From NCBI RefSeq assembly GCF_015160875.1, contig NZ_CP063374.1, forward strand, positions 3,534,001 to 3,598,000: a stretch of 64,000 nt of DNA, read 5' to 3'. Below are positions 1 through 7,061 of the stretch, piece after piece. The notes beneath the pieces were generated by a model. That model ran no database searches. It was not told the DNA's origin and saw only the letters and a program-made list of their open reading frames with translations. The position numbers were made by a program, and so were the translations under genes. Each line of letters starts with the position of its first letter. Within the stretch, counting starts at the first letter, position 1. Origin of the DNA: Streptomyces chromofuscus. Lineage in GTDB: Bacteria > Actinomycetota > Actinomycetes > Streptomycetales > Streptomycetaceae.

Positions 1-582
1 TACGACCGCACTGGCGACGGCGGCGGTGAACCGCAGCTCCGGGGAGCCGCCCTCGGCAACGTTGTCGTCACCCTCCGTCGCCCCGGCTCTCCGCTCCACC
101 AGCACCTCCACCAACGTGGCCTCGGACGACCGGCACCCCTCGGCCCACACCTTCCGCAGGGCCGGGCTCGCCTCGGACATCCGGATCAGCGTCCGCACCC
201 ACTCCCACGACGCCGCGGACACGCCGGCCCCCGGCGTCAGCATGTGCGTGACCGCGTGCTCCAGGGCCTGGGGAACGGACAGATCGGCCGGGGCCCGGCG
301 GACCGCTTCGACCCAGCGGTGGGCACCGGCCGCGTAGAGGGGCGCGACGGCCTCCTCCTTGGTGGCGAAGTAGCGGTAGAAGGTGCGCGGCGCGATTCCC
401 GCGGCCTGGGCGATGTCCTCGGCGCGGGTGGCGCGCAGTCCGTGCCGTACGAACAGACCCGCCGCCGCCCGGGCGATCTCCATGCGCGTCTCCGCCTTGC
501 GGCGTTCGGTCAGGGACGAAGGAGAGGCCGCTGACGACGGCGAGGAAGGCCGGGGGTGCTGGGCGGGGGTGGTGCTGCTCAC
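1..582 (-). CDS. TetR family transcriptional regulator (3' end outside window)
   Basis: The frame runs 194 codons from a GTG at 582 to the window edge, so the C-terminus is missing. After a Ser/Pro-rich N-terminus of about 25 residues comes a typical TetR helix-turn-helix: ERRKAETRMEIARAAAG, then AEDIAQAAGIAPRTFYRYF. The rest is the variable ligand-binding domain. TetR proteins are cytoplasmic dimers that repress nearby promoters. A palindrome 20 bases upstream of the start (603-617) is a likely autoregulatory operator. S. coelicolor carries a TetR gene beside hrdD, and this gene sits in the matching place. The ligand and target genes cannot be read from the sequence. Confidence 0.85.
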   Translation of the reverse strand, partial: MSSTTPAQHPRPSSPSSAASPSSLTERRKAETRMEIARAAAGLFVRHGLRATRAEDIAQAAGIAPRTFYRYFATKEEAVAPLYAAGAHRWVEAVRRAPADLSVPQALEHAVTHMLTPGAGVSAASWEWVRTLIRMSEASPALRKVWAEGCRSSEATLVEVLVERRAGATEGDDNVAEGGSPELRFTAAVASAVV

Positions 583-602
583 GTCGGCAGGCTATGCCCA
601 TG

Positions 603-617
603 TGGCACAATCTGCCA
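603..617. promoter_or_regulatory. Palindromic operator candidate upstream of TetR gene
   Basis: TGGCA-N5-TGCCA is a perfect dyad about 20 bases upstream of the GTG start at 582. Its place in the leader of a TetR-family gene suggests autorepression. This is inferred from position and symmetry only. Confidence 0.45.
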
Positions 618-701
618 TTCGGCGGGCCACCCCGGGGTTCAGGTTCGGGGTGCCCCGCCTTCCAGGCGTGTCCGCGGCCGGGCGACAGGCCGCGTGCGAC
701 G

Positions 702-750
702 AAAAAGAGCCGGGCCCCGGCGCCCGGGGGAAGGCGCCGAAGCCCGGCTC
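702..750 (-). terminator. Intrinsic terminator downstream of hrdD
   Basis: Read on the minus strand, GAGCCGGGC and GCCCGGCTC form a 9-bp stem (742-750 with 707-715) around a GC-rich inner part, followed by TTTTTC. This is a standard stem plus U-tract for transcripts coming from hrdD. The remaining intergenic DNA (583-701 and 751-1018) shows no gene. Confidence 0.6.
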
Positions 751-1018
751 GGGGAGGTCCCGGCGCCGGGGGGAGTGCGTCGGGACGTGGCTTTCGGTGT
801 GTCGTGCGGCAGGTACGGGTCGCGGACGGTGCCGTGCCCGGGAACGTGGGCGCCGCCGGTGCCCGGGGGTGCCTTCCTCGGGCCCGAACTCGCGCGCCCT
901 GAAGTCTTGTTCCCGGGACGCGTCTTTTGAAGCGGCGTTACACGGCCATGTTCGCGCGGGCCTTCGCCCCCCGGCGTACGCCCCCGCGACGACCGCTCCG
1001 CGGCTCCTCGACCGAGCC

Positions 1019-2017
1019 TCACGCCGCCGCGTCGAAGCCGGTCTGACGTGCCAGCTTCTTCAGTTCCAGCAGGGCGTGCTTCTCGATCTGGCGGATGCGC
1101 TCCCGGGTCAGGCCGTGCTCCTTGCCGACCTCGGTGAGGGTCCGCTCCCGGCCGTCCTCGATGCCGTACCGCATCTTGATGATGGACGCCGTACGCTGGT
1201 CGAGGCGGCCGATGAGGTCGTCGAGCTCCTCGCTGCGCAGCAGGGTCATCACGGACTGCTCGGGGGAGACCGCCGAGGTGTCCTCCAGCAGGTCGCCGAA
1301 CTGGGTCTCGCCCTCGTCGTCCACCGACATGTTCAGGGAGACGGGGTCGCGCGCCCAGTCCAGGACGTCACTGATGCGCTCCGGCGTCGAGCCGAGTTCC
1401 TCGGCGATCTCCACGGGCTCCGGGTCCCGGCCGTGATCGCGGTTGAACTCGCGCTGCACGCGGCGGATCCGGCCCAGCTCCTCCACCAGGTGGACGGGCA
1501 GCCGGATGGTGCGCGACTGGTCGGCTATGGAGCGGGTGATCGCCTGACGGATCCACCAGGTGGCGTACGTGGAGAACTTGAAGCCCTTGCGGTAGTCGAA
1601 CTTCTCGACCGCGCGCACCAGGCCGGCGTTGCCCTCCTGGATCAGGTCCAGCAGGGGCAGGCCGCTGCGCGGGTAACGACGGGCGACCGCGACGACCAGG
1701 CGGAGGTTGGAGCGGATGAAGACGTCCTTGGCCCGCTCCCCCTCGGCGACCAGCGCTTCCAGCTCCTCGCGGGTGGCGTCCGCCTTCGACTCCTCGTACC
1801 CGTCGAGGACCTGTCGCGCGAACACACCCGCCTCGATGGTCTGCGACAGCTCGACCTCCTTGGCGGCGTCGAGGAGCGGCGTCCGCGCTATCTCGTCGAG
1901 GTACATACCGACCAGATCGCGGTCCGCGATCTCGCCGCCATGGGCGCGGACACTGCTGGTCGCGTCGACGGTCTCGCCTGCGGCGGACGTACGACGGGCG
2001 ACGGCACGGGTTGCCAT
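1019..2017 (-). CDS. hrdD: RNA polymerase principal-like sigma factor HrdD
   Basis: This 332-aa group 2 sigma-70 factor binds core RNA polymerase and recognises housekeeping-type promoters. Region 1.2 (DLVGMYLDEIARTPLLDAA) is followed by region 2 with the -10 recognition helix (KGFKFSTYATWWIRQAITR), region 3, and region 4 with the -35 helix-turn-helix (GLTRERIRQIEKHALLELK). It lacks the long N-terminal extension of HrdB, and length and sequence match HrdD of S. coelicolor. HrdD is dispensable in that species. A perfect SigR-type promoter lies about 100 bases upstream (2114-2141), in line with its known place in the thiol-oxidative stress regulon. It is transcribed away from the divergent acetyltransferase gene at 2202. 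Confidence 0.93.
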   Translation of the reverse strand: MATRAVARRTSAAGETVDATSSVRAHGGEIADRDLVGMYLDEIARTPLLDAAKEVELSQTIEAGVFARQVLDGYEESKADATREELEALVAEGERAKDVFIRSNLRLVVAVARRYPRSGLPLLDLIQEGNAGLVRAVEKFDYRKGFKFSTYATWWIRQAITRSIADQSRTIRLPVHLVEELGRIRRVQREFNRDHGRDPEPVEIAEELGSTPERISDVLDWARDPVSLNMSVDDEGETQFGDLLEDTSAVSPEQSVMTLLRSEELDDLIGRLDQRTASIIKMRYGIEDGRERTLTEVGKEHGLTRERIRQIEKHALLELKKLARQTGFDAAA

Positions 2018-2113
2018 GCGTGCTCCCTTGCGATGGTGAGGTCAGCGGGTGGTCCTTCGGACGCTCAGCACCCTCTTTGGGTAAGTCTTCGGGTGCCCTG
2101 CATCCGATGGAAA

Positions 2114-2141
2114 CAACGACTGGAATCAGGACAGAATTCCC
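2114..2141 (-). promoter_or_regulatory. SigR-type promoter of hrdD
   Basis: On the minus strand GGGAAT (2141-2136) is separated by exactly 18 bases from GTTG (2117-2114). This matches the S. coelicolor SigR consensus GGAAT-N18/19-GTT. hrdD is a known SigR target there. The start codon lies 97 bases downstream. Confidence 0.75.
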
Positions 2142-2201
2142 AACCCACCCCTCGATTTTTCGGATCATGCAGTACCCTGTCCGGCCACGTGAGGAGGGCC
2201 G

Positions 2202-2720
2202 ATGCCGTCAGGACGTACAGAGGTGCAGGTCAGACCGGGAGTCGAGGATGATCTCGCGGCCCTCACCGACCTCTACAACCACTACGTTCGTGAGACGCCC
2301 ATCACATTCGACACGGCGGTCCTCACTCCGAAGGAGCGCCGCCCCTGGCTGCTCTCCCACCCGGAAGACGGGCCGCACCGGCTGATGGTTGCCACGGACG
2401 CGGACTCCCAGGAAATCCTGGGGTACGCCACATCCAGCCCTTACCGGGTGAAGCCCGCCTACTCCACCTCCGTGGAGACGACGGTGTACGTCGCCCCCGA
2501 CGCCGGCCGCCGCGGTGTCGGCACGCTGCTGTACGGGGCCCTCTTCGAGGCCCTGTCCGGCGAGGACCTGCACCGCGCCTACGCGGGGATCGCGCAGCCG
2601 AACGAGGCGTCGACGCGGCTGCACGAGCGTTTCGGCTTCCGGTACGTCGGCACGTACCGGGAGGTCGGCCGGAAGTTCGGGCGGTACTGGGACGTCGCCT
2701 GGTACGAGAAGGAGCTGTAG
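2202..2720 (+). CDS. GNAT family N-acetyltransferase (PAT/MnaT-like)
   Basis: This 172-aa cytoplasmic acetyltransferase transfers acetyl from acetyl-CoA to an amine. RPGVEDDLAALTDLYNHYV at the N-terminus and YVAPDAGRRGVGTLLYGAL (the acetyl-CoA pyrophosphate loop, R/Q-x-x-G-x-G/A) are diagnostic. The overall pattern resembles phosphinothricin and methionine sulfone/sulfoximine acetyltransferases (ETPITFDT near the start, FGFRYVGTYREVGRKFGRYWDVAWYEK at the end). GAGGAGGG sits just before the ATG. It is divergent from hrdD, with a 184-base shared promoter region. The natural substrate is likely a toxic amino-acid analogue, but this is not shown by the sequence. Confidence 0.85.
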   Translation: MPSGRTEVQVRPGVEDDLAALTDLYNHYVRETPITFDTAVLTPKERRPWLLSHPEDGPHRLMVATDADSQEILGYATSSPYRVKPAYSTSVETTVYVAPDAGRRGVGTLLYGALFEALSGEDLHRAYAGIAQPNEASTRLHERFGFRYVGTYREVGRKFGRYWDVAWYEKEL

Positions 2721-2752
2721 ACCGACGGGACCGCCTGCGGGCCCTGTGGCCG

Positions 2753-2810
2753 GGGCGGCTCAGCCGAACTGCACCGACCGCGGGCGGCTCAGCCGAACTG
2801 CACCGACCGC
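2753..2810. repeat. 29-bp perfect tandem duplication at a gene end
   Basis: Bases 2753-2781 and 2782-2810 are identical. The second copy contains the last codons and stop of the minus-strand dioxygenase gene. The first copy is an extra, untranslated duplicate just after the stop. Confidence 0.9.
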
Positions 2811-3580
2811 TTGGCCAGCCCCATCCAGAACCCGTCGATCACGGACTTCTGTTCCCCGAGCTCCCCCACGGCGTCCGCCGCGCCCATGGTCACGAACAGC
2901 GGGGCGAAGTGCTCGGTGCGCGGGTGGGCCAGCTGCCCGGCCGGGGCGGCGTGGGTGAAGTCGAGCAGCGCGTCCACGTCCCCGGCCTCCAGCACCTGAC
3001 GGCCCCAGTCGTCGAACTCGGCGGACCAGCCCGGCACTCCCCCGCCGGGGTGACGCAACGCGGCGAGGTTGTGGGTGAAGAACCCGGAGCCGACGATGAG
3101 CACGCCCTCGTCGCGCAAGGGGGCCAGCTTCCGGCCGATCTCCATCAGCCGCACCGGGTCGAGCGTCGGCATGGAGACCTGCAGGACGGGAATGTCGGCC
3201 TCGGGGAACATCTCGACCAGCGGGACATACGCGCCGTGGTCCAGTCCCCGGTCCGGCACGTCCTGCACGGGCATGCCGGGGGCACGCAGCAACTTGCGGA
3301 CGGACTCGGCGAGTTCGGGGGCGCCCGGGGCCTCGTACCGGACCTGGTAGTAGCGCTCGGGGAAGCCCCAGAAGTCGTAGACGAGGGGGACGGTACGGGT
3401 GGCGCCGAGGGCGAGCGGGGCCTCCTCCCAGTGGGCGGAGACGACGAGCACGGCCCGCGGACGGGGCAGCCCGGCGGACCAGGCGGCGAGCTGTCCGGGC
3501 CAGACCGGGTCGTCCGCCAGCGGCGGGGCACCGTGACTGAGGTACAGGGCGGGCATGCGCTCCTGGGCGGCTGCGGACAT
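2789..3580 (-). CDS. Class III extradiol dioxygenase, LigB/DODA family
   Basis: This 263-aa protein is of the YgiD/4,5-DOPA dioxygenase type. These non-heme iron enzymes open catechol rings. The usual landmarks are MPALYLSHGAPPL near the N-terminus (iron-ligand His), VVSAHWEE, YDFWGFPERYYQVRY, LDHGAYVPLVEMFPEADIPVLQVS, IVGSGFFTHNL (second His region) and a closing HFAPLFVTMGAA. Length is normal for the family. The gene is divergent from the MarR regulator at 3682, and the shared 100-base promoter carries MarR-type half sites, so repression by that regulator is likely. Its last codons and stop are duplicated in tandem immediately downstream. The real substrate is unknown. Confidence 0.88.
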   Translation of the reverse strand: MSAAAQERMPALYLSHGAPPLADDPVWPGQLAAWSAGLPRPRAVLVVSAHWEEAPLALGATRTVPLVYDFWGFPERYYQVRYEAPGAPELAESVRKLLRAPGMPVQDVPDRGLDHGAYVPLVEMFPEADIPVLQVSMPTLDPVRLMEIGRKLAPLRDEGVLIVGSGFFTHNLAALRHPGGGVPGWSAEFDDWGRQVLEAGDVDALLDFTHAAPAGQLAHPRTEHFAPLFVTMGAADAVGELGEQKSVIDGFWMGLAKRSVQFG

Positions 3581-3611
3581 GGCGACGGCTCCCTCCGGGA
3601 CGGCCCGGTTG

Positions 3612-3660
3612 CTTTAACTCTAAAGTTCTCTGCCCGACTCTACGCCCTGTTTGTTTAACT
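3612..3660. promoter_or_regulatory. Putative MarR operator between divergent genes
   Basis: CTTTA-N4-TAAAG (3612-3625) is a short AT-rich dyad, and its half TTTAACT recurs at 3654-3660, just before the MarR ribosome site. AT-rich dyads stand out in this GC-rich DNA and lie exactly between the dioxygenase and its divergent MarR gene. Confidence 0.5.
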
Positions 3661-3681
3661 TTCAAGGAGGTGTCTCGTACA

Positions 3682-4218
3682 GTGGATCGCATGAAGACGG
3701 CATCCGCATCCGTACCCGCGTCCGCGTCCGTCGACGAGCCGAAGTGGCTCACCGACGAGGAGCAGCGCGTGTGGCGCTCGTACATCGAGGCCACCACGCT
3801 CCTGGAGGACCATCTCGACCGCCAGCTCCAGCGGGACGCCGGCATGCCGCACGTCTACTACGGCCTGCTGGTCACGCTCGCCGAGTCCCCGGGCCGCCGG
3901 CTGCGGATGACCGAGCTGGCGATGCACGCGAAGATCACCCGCTCCCGCCTCTCGCACGCCGTCGCCCGGCTGGAGAAGAACGGCTGGGTGCGCCGCGAGG
4001 ACTGCCCCTCCGACAAGCGGGGCCAGTTCGCGGTGCTCACGGAGGAGGGCGTTCGCGTGCTGAAGCGCTCGGCGCCGGGTCATGTGGCCGCCGTGCGCCA
4101 GGCGCTGTTCGACCGGCTCACCCCGGAACAGCAGAAGTCCCTCGGCGAGATCATGCGGATCGTCGCCGAGGGACTTCAGCCCAGCGAGGCCGGGGCGGAC
4201 CTGCCCTGGCTTCGCTGA
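3682..4218 (+). CDS. MarR family transcriptional regulator
   Basis: This 178-aa winged-helix dimer-type regulator has a core running EEQRVWRSYIEATTLLEDHL, LRMTELAMHAKITRSRLSHAVARLEKNGWV (recognition helix) and REDCPSDKRGQFAVLTEEG (wing with the conserved D-x-R). The GTG at 3682 is preferred because AAGGAGG (3664-3670) lies 11 bases upstream. An ATG at 3691 is the alternative. It probably represses the divergent LigB-type dioxygenase and itself, releasing on binding a phenolic ligand. That role is inferred from arrangement. Confidence 0.88.
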   Translation: MDRMKTASASVPASASVDEPKWLTDEEQRVWRSYIEATTLLEDHLDRQLQRDAGMPHVYYGLLVTLAESPGRRLRMTELAMHAKITRSRLSHAVARLEKNGWVRREDCPSDKRGQFAVLTEEGVRVLKRSAPGHVAAVRQALFDRLTPEQQKSLGEIMRIVAEGLQPSEAGADLPWLR

Positions 4219-4275
4219 GTCCGTGCACAGTGCCCGAAGCGGTACGACGGGACGGGCGCCGTCGCCGTCAGGCGG

Positions 4276-5805
4276 TCAGTGGGCGACCACCGGGACCGGC
4301 ATGTCGTCCTCGGCGCCCTCGCCCGCGCCGGTGGCCGCGCCCATGTCCGGGCGGCCGGCGTTGATCAGGGTCACGGCGATCGCCGCGGCGACGACCAGGA
4401 TGCCGACGGCGAACCAGATGGCGCTGGTGTAGCCCTGCACCTGGCCCTGGAGCTGGACGAGCTGCTGCTGCGAGCGGGTGGCCGCCGAGCCGATGTGGTC
4501 GGCGATGTACGAGGTGGTCGCCGAGGCGGCGATGGTGTTCAGCAGGGCCGTGCCGATCGCGCCGCCGACCTGCTGCGAGGTGTTGACCATCGCGGAGGCG
4601 ACACCGGCGTCCCGCGGCTCGACGCCCTGCGTGGACAGCGACATCGCCGGCATGAACGCCGTACCCATGCCGAGGCCGAGCAGCAGCATCGCGGGCAGCA
4701 GCAGAGCGGCGTACGAGGAGCCGATCTCCAGCTGGGTCAGCAGCAGCATGCCGACCGCCGCCACCAGGAAGCCGGGGCCCATCAGCAGGCGCGGGGCGAC
4801 CCGGGTCATCAGGCGGGTGCCGATCTGGGTGGAGCCGGTGATCATGCCCGCGATCATGGGCAGGAACGCGAAGCCCGTCTTGACCGGCGAGTAGCCCTTC
4901 ACGATCTGGAGGTAGTAGGTCAGGAAGAGGAACAGGCCGAACATCGCGATGATCGCGAGGCCGAGCGAGAGGTAGACGCCACCGCGGTTGCGCTCGGTGA
5001 GCACGCGCAGCGGCAGCAGCGGCGCCTTGACGCGCGACTCGACGAACACGAACGTGGCGAGCAGGACGGCCGACGCGACGAACATGGTGATGGTCACCTC
5101 GTCGCTCCAGCCCTCGGACTCGGCGCGGGTGAAGCCGTACACCAGCGCGACCAGGCCGAGCGTGGACAGGATGACACCGGGGATGTCGAGCGGGGAGCGG
5201 TTGCGGCCGCCCTCCGGCTCACGGATGACGAACCAGGCGCCGGCCGCGGCGATCACCGCGAACGGGATGTTGACGAAGAACGTCCAGCGCCAGTTCAGGT
5301 ACTCGGTGAGGAAACCGCCGAGGATCAGACCCACGGCACCGCCACCACCGGCGATGGCGCCGTAGATGCCGAACGCCTTGGCGCGCTCCTTCGCGTCGGT
5401 GAACATCACGGCGAGCAGGGAGAGCGCGGCGGGCGCGAGAAGGGCGCCGAAGACGCCCTGGAGGGCGCGGGAGCCGAACATCATCGCCTCGTTGGTGGCG
5501 GCGCCGCCCAGCGCGGAGGCGAGGGCGAAACCGGTCAGACCGAGGACGAAGGTGCGCTTGCGGCCCCACAGGTCGGCTATCCGGCCGCCGAACAGCAGCA
5601 GACCGCCGAAGGCGAGCGCGTAGGCCGTGACGACCCACTGCCGGTTGCCGTCCGAGATGCCCAGGTCCTGCTGGGCCGAGGGCAGGGCGATGTTCACGAT
5701 GGTCGCGTCGAGGACGACCATCAGCTGGGCGAGCGCGATGAAGACGAGCGCTTTCCAGCGGTTGGTGTCCGGGACGCCGGGAGCCTTGAGGGCTGTTTCT
5801 GACAT
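4276..5805 (-). CDS. MFS drug exporter, DHA2 (14-TM) family
   Basis: This 509-aa integral membrane antiporter of the EmrB/QacA type exports toxic compounds using the proton gradient. The first segments carry ALVFIALAQLMVVLDATIVN, the DHA2 motif D1 with its essential Asp. Motif A appears as FGGRIADLWGRKRTF, and motif C is GGGGAVGLILGG. About 14 hydrophobic spans are visible, with a short charged C-terminal tail. The ATG at 5805 is chosen; an in-frame GTG at 5817 would add four residues. A TetR gene lies immediately upstream on the same strand, so repressor control is likely. The leader contains four tandem copies of an octamer. Confidence 0.92.
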   Translation of the reverse strand: MSETALKAPGVPDTNRWKALVFIALAQLMVVLDATIVNIALPSAQQDLGISDGNRQWVVTAYALAFGGLLLFGGRIADLWGRKRTFVLGLTGFALASALGGAATNEAMMFGSRALQGVFGALLAPAALSLLAVMFTDAKERAKAFGIYGAIAGGGGAVGLILGGFLTEYLNWRWTFFVNIPFAVIAAAGAWFVIREPEGGRNRSPLDIPGVILSTLGLVALVYGFTRAESEGWSDEVTITMFVASAVLLATFVFVESRVKAPLLPLRVLTERNRGGVYLSLGLAIIAMFGLFLFLTYYLQIVKGYSPVKTGFAFLPMIAGMITGSTQIGTRLMTRVAPRLLMGPGFLVAAVGMLLLTQLEIGSSYAALLLPAMLLLGLGMGTAFMPAMSLSTQGVEPRDAGVASAMVNTSQQVGGAIGTALLNTIAASATTSYIADHIGSAATRSQQQLVQLQGQVQGYTSAIWFAVGILVVAAAIAVTLINAGRPDMGAATGAGEGAEDDMPVPVVAH

Positions 5806-5820
5806 GGGGGTACCCACTTC

Positions 5821-5852
5821 GGGACTTCGGGACTTCGGGACTTCGGGACTTC
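5821..5852. repeat. Octamer tandem repeat in exporter leader
   Basis: GGGACTTC occurs four times head to tail, preceded by a partial copy at 5815-5820. The array sits 15 bases upstream of the exporter ATG, so copy-number change would alter the untranslated leader. Confidence 0.95.
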
Positions 5853-5986
5853 GAGAGGGAAGAGCTCAGGAACCGCAACAGAAATTGCAGAGCTGCTGAA
5901 CTACGGACAGAACGGAAATGCGTGGAAACGTCTGGGCGGACATTGCGGGAGTCGGGAAGGTGAAGATCAGTCGACGGTCGGCCGGT

Positions 5987-6017
5987 GGCCGGTCGGTGGC
6001 CGGTCGGTGGCCGATCG
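5987..6017. repeat. 11-bp tandem repeat after TetR gene
   Basis: GGCCGGTCGGT occurs twice (5987-5997, 5998-6008), followed by a partial third copy to 6017. It lies between the TetR stop and the exporter leader. Confidence 0.8.
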
Positions 6018-6044
6018 ACTACTGGTTGCGACCGGTTGTCTCAG

Positions 6045-6689
6045 TCAGGCCTGGCGCAGGTCCTCCAGGGTCACCGTCGCGCCCGGCAGGTGGGAGCGGG
6101 CCGGTGCCCGCAACCCGTCCAGGAACAACTGCAGGTGCCGGTGCACGTACCGGTCGACGCTGAGACACGCGGCACCCGCCGGAGGCCGACTGAGCTGGGC
6201 GGCGGCGAGCATCAGGTCGCCGACCCCCACGTCGGGACGGAGCTGCCCGGCCGCCTTGGCGCGCGCCATGACCTCCTCCACCAGCCGCTCCACCCGGCCG
6301 CGCGCGGCGAGCAGGTCGGGGTGGTGCTCGTCGAAGGTGCTGGCGATCATCGGACACAGCGCGCTGACCCGCTCGTCGGCGGCGGTGTGCACGAAGCGTT
6401 CCAGTGCGGCGAAGGCGTCGCCGTTCTCGGCGAGGGCCCGCTCGGCGGCCAGGGCCGTACGATCCATGACCGAGCAGACGACCTCGCGGACCAGGGCGTC
6501 GCGGTCCGGGAAGTTGCGGTACACCGTGGCGTTGCCGACGCCGGCCCGGCGGGCGATCTCGTCGAGCGGCACGTCCGGCCCGTGCTCGACGAACATCTCG
6601 CGGGCGGCGGTGACGATCCGCTCCCGGTTGCGCAGGGCGTCGGCGCGCGGCCGGGTCGCCTTGCGCGTGACGGGCGGCGCGGTCTGCAC
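6045..6689 (-). CDS. TetR family repressor, exporter-associated
   Basis: This is a 214-aa regulator. The DNA-binding domain reads ALRNRERIVTAAREMFVEHG, then LDEIARRAGVGNATVYRNFPDRDALV, a classical TetR HTH. The C-terminal half (helices around LAENGDAFAALERFVHTA and LLAARGRVERLVEEVM) is the ligand pocket. It lies upstream of the DHA2 exporter on the same strand with a 240-base gap, the common repressor-pump layout. Two GGGGA...TCCCC dyads at 6803-6857 are candidate binding sites in its own promoter region. The inducer is probably an exported compound, by analogy with QacR and similar pairs. Confidence 0.88.
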   Translation of the reverse strand: MQTAPPVTRKATRPRADALRNRERIVTAAREMFVEHGPDVPLDEIARRAGVGNATVYRNFPDRDALVREVVCSVMDRTALAAERALAENGDAFAALERFVHTAADERVSALCPMIASTFDEHHPDLLAARGRVERLVEEVMARAKAAGQLRPDVGVGDLMLAAAQLSRPPAGAACLSVDRYVHRHLQLFLDGLRAPARSHLPGATVTLEDLRQA

Positions 6690-6802
6690 GGCGTACTCCT
6701 GGGTGTGTGGTGACGACTGGCTGGGTGCTGCTGAGTGGCTGAGGTACGACTGGTGCTGCTGAGTTACTGAGAGACAGCTGGTGCTGGTCGTCCGGGCGAT
6801 CC

Positions 6803-6857
6803 GGGGAGTGATCCCCCGTTTCGCTCGTACGCCGGGTTAAACGGGGAATCGATCCCC
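6803..6857. promoter_or_regulatory. Paired dyads upstream of TetR gene
   Basis: GGGGAGTGATCCCC (6803-6816) and GGGGAATCGATCCCC (6843-6857) share half sites and are 40 bases apart, or about four helical turns. They lie between the TetR gene (start 6689) and the divergent protease gene (start 7062) and could control both. The rest of 6690-7061 shows no gene. Confidence 0.5.
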
Positions 6858-7061
6858 GGTTATTTCCCCTCCGCCGAAAGAATTCCTGTGACCCGCGTCA
6901 CACCTTCTTGCCGTCTCGGCCACACCTTCGCTGAGCTGCGCTGACTCACCGCGAACCCACGATCGGTCGGCTCCAACGCGCGCCCGCAGCTCACCCGGCT
7001 CAGGGTGAATCGAGAGGGTGCAGCCGGTGACCGGTGGCTGCCTGGAGCGAAAGGTCCATGC

